Source of the DNA: JADJPO01 sp046330955
Lineage (GTDB): Bacteria > Actinomycetota > Actinomycetes > Actinomycetales > Kineosporiaceae
NCBI GenBank assembly: GCA_046330955.1
Contig: JAXLRT010000014.1
Span: 62,001 to 126,000, forward strand
Length of the DNA stretch: 64,000 bases
Direction: 5' to 3'
Shown here piece by piece: positions 42,452-51,992 of this stretch. Position numbers and translations under genes: made by a program. The first letter of the stretch is position 1; the number at the start of each line of letters is the position of its first letter. The notes beneath the pieces were generated by a model, which did no database searches, was not told where the DNA came from, and saw only the letters and a list, made by a program, of their open reading frames with translations.

Positions 42452-44079
42452 TGGCCGAACTCGTCGCCCCTCCCCCGCCCGCCCCGACTTCCCCGGCGGC
42501 TCCGGCGCCCCGGCGGCGCGTGGCGCCGTCCGCCGCCTGTCTGCAACGCGCCCGCACCCTGAAGGTCGCGGTGGTCGGTGGGGGGATGGCCGGGCTGGCG
42601 GCCGCCCGCCAACTCGCCGACTGGGGCGCCTCGGTCACGGTGTACGAAGCCCGATCCCAGGTCGGCGGCCGGGTGCTGAGCGATTCCCGGTTCGCCAAGG
42701 GCCGGGTGGTCGAGTTCGGTGCCGAGCTCGTCGGGTCGATCCACACCCGCTGGTGCGCGATGGCCGTCGAGTACGGCATCGCCCTGATCAACCGCATGGA
42801 CGGCGACTTCTACCACGGCGTGCAGCTCGACCAGCGGGTCATCCTCGACCGGCTGCTCACGCCGGACGAGGCGGCCCAGGTGCAGCAGCGACTGGACGCC
42901 GTGCTGAAGCGGATCGCCGAGTTCGCCCGGGACACCATCCCCGCCGGGTTCGAGAGTCACCCCTGGGACCTGGGGCGGTTACGTGCCCTGGATCTGAAGT
43001 CGGTGGCCGAGGTGCTCGAGAAGGACTTCGGCATCTCGCGGAGCGACCGGCTGTGGCTCGCCCTCGAACTGTTCCTGGTGAACAACAACGTGGCCCGGCT
43101 CGAGCAGATGAGCTATCTGGCCCTGCTGTGCCTGGTGCGCGGCGGGCAGACCAGCACCCGGCCCGACGGCCGGCGCGCGACCATCGCCAAAGACCCCCTG
43201 TTGGGATATTGGAACGAGCTCGAGATCTACCGCTGCGCCGACGGGTGCCAACGCCTGTCGCTCGCCCTGGCGGCAGATGTCCACGCGCGCAAGGGATGTC
43301 GCGTCGTCCGGAACCTGGGCGTGCGCCGGATCGACCTGCCGCGCAGCGGGGGTGGCGTGATGGTGACCGCTCGCAGCACCAAGAACACCCGGTTCGACGA
43401 GTGGTTGCGCGAGAAGATCCCGGGCAACCCGCTGATGGACACCCGCCGCTACGACTACGTGATCCTCGCCGTGCCGCCGACCGTGTGGGGCGACATCGAG
43501 ATCGTCCCGTTCCACCCCAAGGACGTGATCGGGCAGCTGGGTTCCGGGCCGGCCGTGAAGTTCTTCAGCCGCCTCGGCCGCCGGTTCTGGATCGAGCAGG
43601 GCTGGGCGCCGCTGGGGGGCTCGCTCGACATCGGGCAGGTGTGGGAGGGCACCGACAACCAGATGCAGGTCGGCGACCAGCCCATCGTGCTCAACGTGTT
43701 CACCGGCGCCCGCACCCCCACCGAGAGCCAGTACATCGACGGCCTGGCGCGGCTCTACCCGCCCACCCCGGGTCGCGCCCGGTCGGGGTACCGGGCGAAC
43801 CTGAAGGCCACGAAGGTGGTCGACTGGTCACGCCAACCGTTCATCCGCACCGGGTACTCCTCACCGCGGGTCGGCCAGGTGTTCACCATCGGCAAGGAAC
43901 TCAACGAACCCTTCGGCGGCCGGCTGTTCTTCGCCGGGGAGCACACCCAGCTCGACCACTTCGGCTACATGGAGGGAGCCATCCGCTCCGGGGAACGCGC
44001 CGCCCGGCAGCTGCTGGAGCAGTCGTGCCGCTCCCTGGAGCAGGACGGCGAACCCCGTGTGGCCTCACGGATCGCCTGA
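42451..44079 (+). CDS. Flavin monoamine-oxidase-family protein
   Basis: 542 residues. After a Pro-rich N-terminus comes the FAD motif VAVVGGGMAGLAAARQLADWG, the second signature YEARSQVGGRVLS, and the C-terminal FAD-binding FFAGEHTQLDHFGYMEGAIRSG. These define the amine oxidase/phytoene desaturase superfamily; substrate could be an amine, amino acid or polyamine. The ATG overlaps the subtilase stop (TGATG), with GTG 42448 as an alternative. It contains no export signal. Confidence 0.87.
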   Translation: MAELVAPPPPAPTSPAAPAPRRRVAPSAACLQRARTLKVAVVGGGMAGLAAARQLADWGASVTVYEARSQVGGRVLSDSRFAKGRVVEFGAELVGSIHTRWCAMAVEYGIALINRMDGDFYHGVQLDQRVILDRLLTPDEAAQVQQRLDAVLKRIAEFARDTIPAGFESHPWDLGRLRALDLKSVAEVLEKDFGISRSDRLWLALELFLVNNNVARLEQMSYLALLCLVRGGQTSTRPDGRRATIAKDPLLGYWNELEIYRCADGCQRLSLALAADVHARKGCRVVRNLGVRRIDLPRSGGGVMVTARSTKNTRFDEWLREKIPGNPLMDTRRYDYVILAVPPTVWGDIEIVPFHPKDVIGQLGSGPAVKFFSRLGRRFWIEQGWAPLGGSLDIGQVWEGTDNQMQVGDQPIVLNVFTGARTPTESQYIDGLARLYPPTPGRARSGYRANLKATKVVDWSRQPFIRTGYSSPRVGQVFTIGKELNEPFGGRLFFAGEHTQLDHFGYMEGAIRSGERAARQLLEQSCRSLEQDGEPRVASRIA

Positions 44080-44087
44080 GGCCGGGC

Positions 44088-45134
44088 ATGGCCACCCTCC
44101 ATGCGCAGGTCCGGCAGGCCGTGATCGCCGAACAGCCCGACCTGCTCGACCATGCCGAACACTGCTCGGCGGACGGCGACATGCTGGCCACGATCGGCCG
44201 CGGCCCGGGTCATCAGGTCCGGATCCACCCGGTGGACGACCCCAGCCGGCTGGCGCTGTACACCGTGAGTCAACTGCGCGACGAGACGCCGCCACACATC
44301 GTCCGCATGGGTGCGGGAGGCCGGCACCGGCTGGTGCCACCAGGCACCGGAGGCACCGGGAACGACACCGAGATCGATACCGGGATCGACACCAGGCTCG
44401 CGGTGGTGGTCGACTCCGTGGTGCCCCGGCGCGGGTTGAGTGACGCGGACGCCGCCCGGCTGGGTGAGTTCGTCGAACGGCTGGACGACGACGGCCGGCA
44501 TCGTGGGCTGATCGCGATCGCCCCGCACGGCGGTGACATCGAGCCGTACACCGACACCCAGGCCGAACGCGTCGCGGCGAGGCTGGCACGTTTCGGCGTG
44601 AGCGTCTGGCGCTGCCGGGGATTCGACCTGCACGACCAGAGCGCCGGGCAGCGCTTCCACATCACCTCGACCGACCTGCACGAGGCGAGCTTCCCCGGGC
44701 TGCAGGCCGTGATCGACCGCGGGTTCCGGTATGCCGTGGCGTTCCACGGGTTTCGGGGGGTGGGCGTGCTGGTCGGTGGCGGGGCGCCCTTCCGGCTCAA
44801 GGCCGAGATCGCCTCGGCCCTCGAGCAGGCGCTGGCCGGGGCGGGTCTACCAGTGCGCATCGCCGGGCCGGACGACGTCCTCGGGGGCGACAGCCCGCGC
44901 AACATCGTCAACCGGCTCACCGTGGCCGGGCGCGGCGGGATTCACCTGGAGCAGAGCCTGATCGCGCGCACCGAACATGCGGCTGCCATCGCCGATGCCG
45001 TCGCGCAGGTGTTCGTCGGCCGGCTCGAACACCTCCGGCACCCGCCCGGGTGGCTCCGGACGGCGCGGAGCGTCTGCGGAGTCGTCCGCCGGTTCGCCCG
45101 CCGCAGGCGACCTCACCCGTTCTCGGGTCGATAG
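44088..45134 (+). CDS. Poly-gamma-glutamate hydrolase-family protein
   Basis: 348 residues from ATG 44088, 8 bp after the oxidase stop. Zinc-site motifs of the gamma-PGA hydrolase family are IAIAPHGGDIEPYTD (His, Glu) and YAVAFHGFRG (His), with GIHLEQS near the C-terminus. Family members cleave poly-gamma-glutamate, often from phages of capsulated bacteria. Residues 1-110 are an extra N-terminal region. The C-terminal 30 residues are very basic (RRFARRRRPHP). Last gene of the operon; its end overlaps the convergent TPR gene by 22 bp. Confidence 0.87.
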   Translation: MATLHAQVRQAVIAEQPDLLDHAEHCSADGDMLATIGRGPGHQVRIHPVDDPSRLALYTVSQLRDETPPHIVRMGAGGRHRLVPPGTGGTGNDTEIDTGIDTRLAVVVDSVVPRRGLSDADAARLGEFVERLDDDGRHRGLIAIAPHGGDIEPYTDTQAERVAARLARFGVSVWRCRGFDLHDQSAGQRFHITSTDLHEASFPGLQAVIDRGFRYAVAFHGFRGVGVLVGGGAPFRLKAEIASALEQALAGAGLPVRIAGPDDVLGGDSPRNIVNRLTVAGRGGIHLEQSLIARTEHAAAIADAVAQVFVGRLEHLRHPPGWLRTARSVCGVVRRFARRRRPHPFSGR

Positions 45135-47056
45135 CAGCAGCGCGAACCCGTTTCGATGCAGGCCCCCAGTTCGGCGCCGAGGTCGGCATCGACGGCCGCG
45201 ATGCGGGCCAGGGCGCGGCGGAGCGCCTTGCCCACCGCGATCCGGGCACGCTCCCCCTCGTCGGCGAAGTGCCGCGGCCGACCACCCAGACCGGTGACGG
45301 TGTCCACCTCCCGAGCGATCCAGCGGGCCTCGGCCTGCAACCGCTCGGCCTCGTCATCGCGGCCCGCGGCCCGGGCTCGCTCGACCTGCTCGGCGATCTG
45401 ACGCAGCCGCGCGCGGTACCGGCGCAGCGTCTCGTCGTCCGCGATGCGTTGGGGCGCACCGGCCGGCGCGCTACCGGCGTGGTGGGTCTCGGCGAGGTCA
45501 ACGGCCGGGATGTCGACCCCGGGGTTGGCGACCAGCTGTGCGAGATGGTGCAGGCCGACCATGTCCTCGACCACGGCGGCCCGTCCCCGCAGCTCGACCC
45601 GCCACCGCCGCCCGCTCTGAATGCACACGGCGCCAACGGGAGTGACCTGCCGATGCCGCTCCACCACGGCCGGCAGGCGCATGCCGAGCTCGGCGGCCTC
45701 GGCGGCCGCCTCGGCCCGCATCCGGGTGGCCTCCCGGGCATCACCCGGCCGCCCACGGCGGCCCAGTGCCTGGGCCAGCCGATGCCGCGACAGGGTGACT
45801 GCCGGCCAGTGCCCCAGGGCCGCGTTGTGAACCACCGCGGCCTCGAGGTGCTCGACGGCGCGATCGATCTCACCCATCGCCAGGCAGGCGAGCCCCAGGG
45901 GTTGTCGGGCCGAGCCGAGGCAGGACACCGCCAGGCTGGCCATCACGGGCAGGTGTCCGAACGGGGCCAGCAAGTCGTGAGCGCGCCGCAGGCTCGCCGC
46001 GTCGTCCAGCAACACCGCCGCCTCGATCACCGCGGTCATCGCTGCCAACCACGAACTGGACGGCGGCAGCTCACCCAGGTCGCGGCCCACGATGCGGGCC
46101 ACGGCGCCCCGCGCCTGCCGGGTCTGGCCGGCGGCGGCGCAGACGACGGCCTGGGCCGCGATGAAGGAGTGGTCGACCACGCTCAGGGTGGGCGAGTTGA
46201 CCACCGTCGCCACGGTGTCGACCAGCTCGCCGACCCGGCCCTGGAACCACCGCACGGTGAGCAATTGGGCCGCGTACCAACCCATCCAGTCGGTGTCGCC
46301 GGCCGCGGCCCCGGCACGCGCGCAGTTCTCGGCGAGCGCCTCGGCCTCGACCAGCCGACCGGCGCGCACGGTGAGCATCACCCGCATCGAATCGGCCACG
46401 AACGAGGCGGCGGCGTGGCGGGCCACCGCGGGGTGGTCCCGCAGGTCGGCGAAGGCGCGTTCGGCCTGACGATCCCCGGCCAGGAAGAGGTCGACGGTGC
46501 GCCACAGCAGGGCCATCACGGTGTCACCGGAGCGTCCGGTGGTGCTGGCGACCCGCAACAGCTCCTCGGCCAGCGCCTGCCGCCGGACGCCGTCCGCCGG
46601 ACCGAGCAGGCAGTGATGGGTCAGGCTCAGCGCCTCCGCCAGCGCGATCGGATCCTGCAGGGCGCGGGCCTGGTCGAGCAGGGCCGGCACCTGGTCGCAA
46701 CGCCCGGTTCGGTAGTCCGCCTCGGCGGCGAGCCGGACCTGCAGCCGCAGGGTGAGGGCGGCGTCCAGGTTCGGCTGGGCCAGCGCCGCCCGCTGGCACG
46801 CCTCGACCGTGGCCGCCTCCGCCGGGGCGCGGCGCTCGTGCACCCAGATGCCGCCCATCCCAAGTGCGGCGCGGGCCAGGGCACCGGCGTCCCGGGACTG
46901 CTCGGCGGCGGCGTGGGCCGCCGCGAAGGCACGACGCGAGGCCACCAGGTCGCCCGAGCCGTGCAGCGCCAGCTCACCCGCGCGCAGGGACTCCTCGGCC
47001 GAGGGGTCGGCGGGATGCTCGGGCGCCGTGGCTGTCCTGGTCGCAGTACGCGGCAT
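45113..47056 (-). CDS. TPR-like regulatory protein
   Basis: 647 residues with Ala-rich helical repeats through residues 1-440 (for example RAFAAAHAAAEQSRDAGALARAAL) of the TPR type found in AfsR/LuxR-associated regulators. The C-terminal part (about 460-647) has a small beta region GRRWRVELRGRAAVVEDMVGL then a long helical coil, a module often attached to such ATPase-type regulators, but the NTPase and HTH are absent. It may be a stand-alone sensor. No partner is adjacent except the convergent hydrolase operon. Confidence 0.75.
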   Translation of the reverse strand: MPRTATRTATAPEHPADPSAEESLRAGELALHGSGDLVASRRAFAAAHAAAEQSRDAGALARAALGMGGIWVHERRAPAEAATVEACQRAALAQPNLDAALTLRLQVRLAAEADYRTGRCDQVPALLDQARALQDPIALAEALSLTHHCLLGPADGVRRQALAEELLRVASTTGRSGDTVMALLWRTVDLFLAGDRQAERAFADLRDHPAVARHAAASFVADSMRVMLTVRAGRLVEAEALAENCARAGAAAGDTDWMGWYAAQLLTVRWFQGRVGELVDTVATVVNSPTLSVVDHSFIAAQAVVCAAAGQTRQARGAVARIVGRDLGELPPSSSWLAAMTAVIEAAVLLDDAASLRRAHDLLAPFGHLPVMASLAVSCLGSARQPLGLACLAMGEIDRAVEHLEAAVVHNAALGHWPAVTLSRHRLAQALGRRGRPGDAREATRMRAEAAAEAAELGMRLPAVVERHRQVTPVGAVCIQSGRRWRVELRGRAAVVEDMVGLHHLAQLVANPGVDIPAVDLAETHHAGSAPAGAPQRIADDETLRRYRARLRQIAEQVERARAAGRDDEAERLQAEARWIAREVDTVTGLGGRPRHFADEGERARIAVGKALRRALARIAAVDADLGAELGACIETGSRCCYRPENG

Positions 47057-47136
47057 ACCCGTTAGTGAGGGCCGTCACCTGCCGCCTGATACACCGATGC
47101 GGTGACACCCACCGACTGATGCAGCGAGGGTGGGCA

Positions 47137-48072
47137 TCAGACCTTGATGGTGTCGCGGCCCTTCAGCTGCAGCATCTGGCGGGCCTCGTCGGGCGTGGCG
47201 ATCTCGTGCCCCAGCTCGGTGAGCACGCGCGCGACCTTGGTGACCTGTTCGGCGTTGTTCTTCGCGAGTTCGCCGCGACCGAGGTAGAGGTTGTCCTCGA
47301 GGCCGACCCGCACGCTGCCACCCATCAACGCGGACGCCATGGCGAAGGTCATCTGGTGCTTCCCGGCACCGAAGGCGGAGAGGTAGTAGTCGTCGCCGAA
47401 CAGCTTGTCGGCGATGGAGACCATGTGGGCGAGGTTGTCGACGTCCGGCCCGATGGCGCCCAGGATGCCGAAGATCGCCTGGATGAAGAAGGGCGGCTGC
47501 GCCAGTCCCTTGTCGACGACGTGAGCCAGGTTGTAGAGGTGGCCGACGTCGTAGCACTCGAACTCGAACCGGATACCGCGCTCCTGGCCGAGGGTGCGCA
47601 GCGTGGTCTCGATCTGGCTGAACGAGTTGGCGAAGATGAAACCGACGCTGCCCTCGACGTACTCCCGCTCCCACTCGTGTTTCCAGCTGGGCACGCGGTC
47701 GGCCGCGGCGGAGAAGTTGAAGTTGATCGACCCCATGTTGAGCGAGGCCAGCTCGGGCTCGAAGACGGTCGCCGCCCGCAGCCGGTCCTCGGTCGACATG
47801 GTCAGCGAGCCGCCGGTGGTGATGTTGATGACGGCGTCGGTCTCGTGCGCCAGTACGGAGACGAACGGCCGGTACACCTCGGGGTCGGGGCTGGGCCGAC
47901 CGTCCTGTGAGTCGCGCGCGTGCAGGTGCAGGATCGCCGCCCCGGCCTCGACCGCCGCCTTGCCGTGCTCGATCATCTCGTCCGCGGTGACCGGCAGGGC
48001 CGGCGACATGGACGGCGTGTGGATCCCGCCGGTGAGGGCGCAGGAGATGATCGCCTTCTTGGACTGCTTCAT
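47137..48072 (-). CDS. BKACE (3-keto-5-aminohexanoate cleavage enzyme) family protein
   Basis: 311 residues from ATG 48072; a longer frame to 48129 adds a poor N-terminus. The zinc motif AILHLHARD (HxH) and the TTGGS loop mark the BKACE/DUF849 family, which condenses a beta-keto acid with acetyl-CoA and releases acetoacetate and a new CoA ester. Specific substrate cannot be read here. It stands alone with the TPR gene downstream. Confidence 0.9.
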   Translation of the reverse strand: MKQSKKAIISCALTGGIHTPSMSPALPVTADEMIEHGKAAVEAGAAILHLHARDSQDGRPSPDPEVYRPFVSVLAHETDAVINITTGGSLTMSTEDRLRAATVFEPELASLNMGSINFNFSAAADRVPSWKHEWEREYVEGSVGFIFANSFSQIETTLRTLGQERGIRFEFECYDVGHLYNLAHVVDKGLAQPPFFIQAIFGILGAIGPDVDNLAHMVSIADKLFGDDYYLSAFGAGKHQMTFAMASALMGGSVRVGLEDNLYLGRGELAKNNAEQVTKVARVLTELGHEIATPDEARQMLQLKGRDTIKV

Positions 48073-48525
48073 GCTCGGCTCCGTTCGGGAGTAGGCGCCC
48101 ACCACGTGCGCGAAGGGTCTGCAGCCCAATCTGGCACCCCTACCGGGACATGGCGAGAGCCCCGACCGAGGCCGCGATCACAGTCTTCGTGTCATCGCGG
48201 GGACCGGCACGCCTGGAGGCCGTACGTCCGCCCCGTCCCCTCTCAGGCGAGCCCCGCACGCCGTCATGATTCTCATCCTGGACACGTTCGGGCGCCTGCG
48301 GATTCGGGGAGCGAGAACGTCCCGACCCGTCCCGCACGCGCCCCCGGCCATCCACCCCACGACGCGAGATCACGGTGTCGCAGGGGTTCTCCCCCCTGCG
48401 GAGGGGGACGAGCCCTGCACGACAGCGATCACGGAGGTCTCTGGCTCCCCGGTGGCGGGTACTGCGCCTCGGGGTGATGACCGTGCATGAGCTAGGCGGA
48501 GGCTGCGCCTGGCGGATCATCGACC
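48073..48525. other. 453-bp intergenic region without a supported gene
   Basis: The interval between the BKACE gene and the membrane-protein gene holds only short unconvincing frames. It contains a 6-bp stem TCCCCC/GGGGGA at 48390-48408 and a AGGCG/CGCCT stem near 48495, either of which could end the minus-strand gene at 48526. Its GC content is a little lower than its neighbours, which suits promoter DNA for the BKACE gene. Confidence 0.6.
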
Positions 48526-49557
48526 TCAAACCCGCTGATGTACACGGCGATTGCCGGCCAGGGCACCCCACGCCATCCCTGTGCCGACCAGCATGCTGCC
48601 GAGGGCGATGATGTAGTCCGCCCAGTCGCCGTCGACGCGAGCCTCGGTGGGGTCTGCCGCGTTGTAGTCGACCGTCACGGACTGACCGACCACGACCCGG
48701 AATGCCGAGAGCTCCTCGTGATGGCTGACGCCATCGCGGGAGGTATACGAGACCGTCGCGGTATGGGCTCCCCTGCCGTGGGAGACCCGGGTGACCGTTC
48801 CCGGTGTGCTGACCTGATGCAGGCTGATGTGGAGATCGGAAACCAAGATCAGGACTCCCACCAACGCAAGGGACCCGGCGAACGCGGCGAAGCCGAGGCG
48901 GAGTACCGCCTCCGGCGCCCTGGAACCCACCCTTCCGACAGGTCCCACCAGCACCAGGTCGGCAGGCACTGGCGGTAGAGCGTCCGGCGAGGACCCTGAA
49001 GCCAGGCCACGCAGAAAGGAGACGAGCGGGGCGATGTCGGGGCGGCCGGGCAGGTCGTCCAGTGCGTCGGCCAGGGCGACGAGCTCACCGGTCGGCGCAG
49101 GGTTGAACCTGGACCCGATGCCGACCTGCACGGTGGTGGACGAGGTGTTGTCCGTGACGACGAGGAGGGTCTTGCCCGCGCTGAGGCGGATCGCCGCCGT
49201 CCGCAGATCCACCCGCTTGCGCCACGGCGCGGCGCCCCGCTCGACCAGGTGATGGCCCCGCAACCATGTTCCCGACAACGGGAACCACAGGAACCGCCAC
49301 CCCCACCCTGCCAGCAGTGCGGCCACGGGCAAGAACATCGCCGTGATGGCGAGCCAGGTCAGTACCCGAATCCACCACGGGCCGCCGATCTGGCTGATGC
49401 TCGCCGGGGCGAGGAAGGCCGACACCACGAAGAAGGTCATCGAGGCCGCCAGTCCCAGGAAGAATGGTCCGAACAGCACGGCGCAGGCCCACGACCCCAG
49501 GCCGCGGCGTGCACCGAACCGAACCCGGGTCTCCCGCCCGCGTGCACCCCCACTCAT
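48526..49557 (-). CDS. Membrane protein with DUF3592-like C-terminal domain
   Basis: 343 residues. Two membrane helices in the first 90 residues, one near residue 225 and one at the C-terminus. The region after the third helix, TPGTVTRVSHGRGAHTATVSYTSRDGVSHHEEL followed by VVGQSVTVDYNAADPTEARVDG, is the DUF3592 pattern of a small beta domain seen in many bacterial membrane proteins. No function known. It lies downstream of the anti-sigma gene on the same strand. Confidence 0.75.
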   Translation of the reverse strand: MSGGARGRETRVRFGARRGLGSWACAVLFGPFFLGLAASMTFFVVSAFLAPASISQIGGPWWIRVLTWLAITAMFLPVAALLAGWGWRFLWFPLSGTWLRGHHLVERGAAPWRKRVDLRTAAIRLSAGKTLLVVTDNTSSTTVQVGIGSRFNPAPTGELVALADALDDLPGRPDIAPLVSFLRGLASGSSPDALPPVPADLVLVGPVGRVGSRAPEAVLRLGFAAFAGSLALVGVLILVSDLHISLHQVSTPGTVTRVSHGRGAHTATVSYTSRDGVSHHEELSAFRVVVGQSVTVDYNAADPTEARVDGDWADYIIALGSMLVGTGMAWGALAGNRRVHQRV

Positions 49558-49594
49558 CGCTCACACCACCTTTCGCGCACGACAGCTCCGGTGA

Positions 49595-49849
49595 TCACCG
49601 GTCGGGGTGCAGGTCCTCCCAGGCGCGGGTCAGGACGTCGAGCAGTTCCTCGGGGACGTCGTCCGAGCGGATCTGCCCGGTGAGTTCGACGGTGAGGCGC
49701 AGCTGGGCGAGGTAGTTGGTGCAGTTGGGGCAGCCGTCGAGGTGGTGCTCGACGGCCCGCTGTGCTGACGCGCTCAGGGCGCCGTCCAGATAGTCCGAGG
49801 CCAGCTCGACCAGTTCCTGGCAGCGGACGCGTCGGGTGAGGAGAGCCAT
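49595..49849 (-). CDS. Zinc-finger anti-sigma factor
   Basis: 84 residues from ATG 49849 (a TTG at 49852 is also possible). It contains the ZAS signature: RCQEL at the start, then HHLDGCPNCTNYL, giving Cys-His-Cys-Cys for zinc. Redox-sensitive members release sigma on oxidation. There is no membrane segment. The ATG overlaps the sigma gene stop (ATGA), so it is translationally coupled to its sigma partner. Confidence 0.9.
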   Translation of the reverse strand: MALLTRRVRCQELVELASDYLDGALSASAQRAVEHHLDGCPNCTNYLAQLRLTVELTGQIRSDDVPEELLDVLTRAWEDLHPDR

Positions 49850-50541
49850 CAACGCACCTCCCCTGCCTGGTCACCGGTCGGGGTGTGCTCGAGCACCACG
49901 GCCTCGTCCGCCCCGGCCTGCGCCTCGCGGTACCGCGCCAGGGCCATTCGCAGCGTGGCACGGGCTCGGTGCAGCAGCACGCGCTGATTGCTCGCACTCA
50001 GGCCCAGTAACTCACCGACCTCGGCCGCCGTCCAGCCCTCGACATCGCGCAGCACCACGACCTGTCGGCGGGCGGCGGGCAACTCGGCGATCGCCGCCAT
50101 GATCACGGCCACGCCGGCCTCCGAGTCGACGCGCAGTTGCGGGTCATCCTGCCAGGCGGGAACGGGCTGCCGCCACGCGCCACGGCCTCGGCGCCCGACG
50201 AACTGGTCCTCCGGCACCGCGGCGGCGTGATCGTCGACCAGGGCCAGCGCGGCGGTCCGGCGCGCTTCCCGGACGCCGTACGAGCGCGCCCGGTTCACCA
50301 AGATCGTGAAGATCCACGATCTCAGGCTGGCTCGCTCCTCGAAGCCATCGATCCCCCGCATCACCGCGATCCAGGTGTCCTGGACGACGTCCTCGGCGTC
50401 CGAGGCGGTGCGCACGAACGTCGCGGCCACCCGCAGCATCGAGGCGTGATGCCGCCGGACGAGCCCGCGGAAGGCCTCGGCGTCCCCCGCGCGCAGCAGC
50501 CGGACGAGTTCGGTCTCGTCCTGAGCTGCCCCCCGGTTCAC
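49849..50541 (-). CDS. ECF-family RNA polymerase sigma factor
   Basis: 230 residues from GTG 50541. Region 2 is visible as LVRRHHASMLRVAATFV and DAEDVVQDTWIAVMRGIDGFE, region 4 as LPAARRQVVVLRDVEGWTAAEVGELLGLS with the HTH. It is paired with a zinc anti-sigma factor and faces a divergent secreted-protein gene, a likely regulon member. A frame extending to 50784 overlaps the divergent gene and is not used. Confidence 0.92.
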   Translation of the reverse strand: MNRGAAQDETELVRLLRAGDAEAFRGLVRRHHASMLRVAATFVRTASDAEDVVQDTWIAVMRGIDGFEERASLRSWIFTILVNRARSYGVREARRTAALALVDDHAAAVPEDQFVGRRGRGAWRQPVPAWQDDPQLRVDSEAGVAVIMAAIAELPAARRQVVVLRDVEGWTAAEVGELLGLSASNQRVLLHRARATLRMALARYREAQAGADEAVVLEHTPTGDQAGEVR

Positions 50542-50659
50542 GTCCGGCAGTCTGCCAGAACTGCTCTCACGCCAGCTGTAACACCTCGACCGAGCGGGTG
50601 GACCCCCTGGATGACCTGACCGTCCACGACCTGACCGTCCATCGTGAAAGGACTCTGAG

Positions 50660-51805
50660 ATGGCCCGTTCGGCCTCCAGTAGGTTTCGTACGCTCCTCGT
50701 TTCCGGCGCCGCCGGCGTCCTGACCGCGGGCCTGGGCGTGGCCGGAGCCCCCTCGGCCTCGGCGGCCACCGCACCGCTGAGCATTCCCCACTACCTGGTC
50801 AGCGCGATCCAGATCGACACGGTGCACAACACCGTCACCCTGCCGCTCTACCGCGGCGAGACGTCCCGGCGTGGCACCACCTGGTTCGTGATCACCGAGT
50901 CGTCCGACCTGCGCGAAGCGGTACGGCTCGGCGTCAACTGGTCGCCGAAGTTGAAGAACGCGTTGGGCACCCCAGCAGTACAGCGCGCCGAACTCGAGGG
51001 CGGGCACCGGATCGGTCGGGCACGCTCGGTGGAGTTCCGTTCCGGGGTCGACTTCCGCGGTACCCGGGTCGTCGTCCCCGGACCGACGCTGTTCCCGGTC
51101 GACCCGGCCACCCACGCCGGTTCGGTCGGTGACCGCGGTTACAGCCCGTTGTTCACCCTCGACGGCAGGATCGTGTACAACGGGCCGCAGCTGGCCAACG
51201 TGACCGGTCGGCACGGCAAGGTGCTCTCGCTCGACCTCGCCCACCGCCGGGTGACGCTGCGCATGACGAGTGGGTTCTACCTCGGCCGCGACGTGCACTA
51301 CCTGTCGACCGAGGCCTCGGTCACCCAGGTCGCGGCGCTCGAGAACGCCACCTATGCCCCGGCTCTGGCCGCGGCGCCGACTGCCGGCAACGACGACCCC
51401 TCGGTCTCGTCCCGGCTGCCGATCATCCCGGTGGTCAACGGACCGCGCGGCGTGGGTAACCCGCAGCGCCAGGGCTTGCAGTCCGCGGTCGCCGGCGAGG
51501 GTGACCCGCTCAACATCATCCGCGAGGAGCCGGAGTGCTCCGACCCGGCCGTCCCGGCGAACTGCTCGGCGCTGCAGTACAGCCCGCTGTGGGACGTCAC
51601 CCCGGTGGCCTGGACCCAGGCGGCGATCGACGCCGGCAAGCAGGTGCGGATCACCTCGCACCAGGTCGCGGATTCGCTGTTCCACCAGGGGCTGATCGTC
51701 AACGCCGCTCCGGACGGGCCGAGCTTCGCCGACCCCGAGATCCATGGCCTGCGCGCCGCGGACATCGTCGTCAACTGCCCACCCATGATCGTCGATCCGG
51801 CCTGA
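50660..51805 (+). CDS. Secreted protein of unknown function
   Basis: 381 residues with AAGGA before the ATG. A signal peptide (TLLVSGAAGVLTAGLGVAG, ending ASAA at about 36) is clear. The mature protein is rich in beta structure (YLVSAIQIDTVHNTVTLPLY, GKVLSLDLAHRRVTLRM) and has two Cys pairs (PECSDPAVPANCSAL, and NC near the end). No domain is recognised. It is divergent from the ECF sigma gene and 118 bp away; direct repeats GACCTGACCGTCCA in the intergenic region may bear on its control. Confidence 0.78.
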   Translation: MARSASSRFRTLLVSGAAGVLTAGLGVAGAPSASAATAPLSIPHYLVSAIQIDTVHNTVTLPLYRGETSRRGTTWFVITESSDLREAVRLGVNWSPKLKNALGTPAVQRAELEGGHRIGRARSVEFRSGVDFRGTRVVVPGPTLFPVDPATHAGSVGDRGYSPLFTLDGRIVYNGPQLANVTGRHGKVLSLDLAHRRVTLRMTSGFYLGRDVHYLSTEASVTQVAALENATYAPALAAAPTAGNDDPSVSSRLPIIPVVNGPRGVGNPQRQGLQSAVAGEGDPLNIIREEPECSDPAVPANCSALQYSPLWDVTPVAWTQAAIDAGKQVRITSHQVADSLFHQGLIVNAAPDGPSFADPEIHGLRAADIVVNCPPMIVDPA

Positions 51806-51851
51806 TTCCACCGGATCGGGCCAGCTCCGGGCCGCGATGAGCCACGTCGCG

Positions 51852-51879
51852 GGCCCGCCGGGTATCGCGCCGGCGGGCC
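51852..51879 (+). terminator. Hairpin terminator of the secreted-protein gene
   Basis: GGCCCGCCGG (51852-51861) and CCGGCGGGCC (51870-51879) form a perfect 10-bp stem with an 8-base loop, 47 bases after the stop at 51805. No U-run follows. Confidence 0.7.
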
Positions 51880-51992
51880 TGCGGCGTCCACCGACTCACC
51901 GGCGATTACCGCACGCGCGTACGGGCATGACGTAACGCTGCGAGGCCCGCCAGACACCGACAACCACACCCCTTCGATGGAGGACACCGGCC

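Noticed and set aside
40476..44087. Long frame upstream of the gamma-PGA hydrolase, which could suggest a 1552-residue protein
   Set aside because: The upstream part is an out-of-frame shadow of the subtilase fusion and amine oxidase genes; the hydrolase has its own ATG at 44088.
48375..48611. Short open frames between the BKACE and DUF3592-like genes
   Set aside because: No ribosome-binding site, biased composition, and overlap with the end of the membrane-protein gene.
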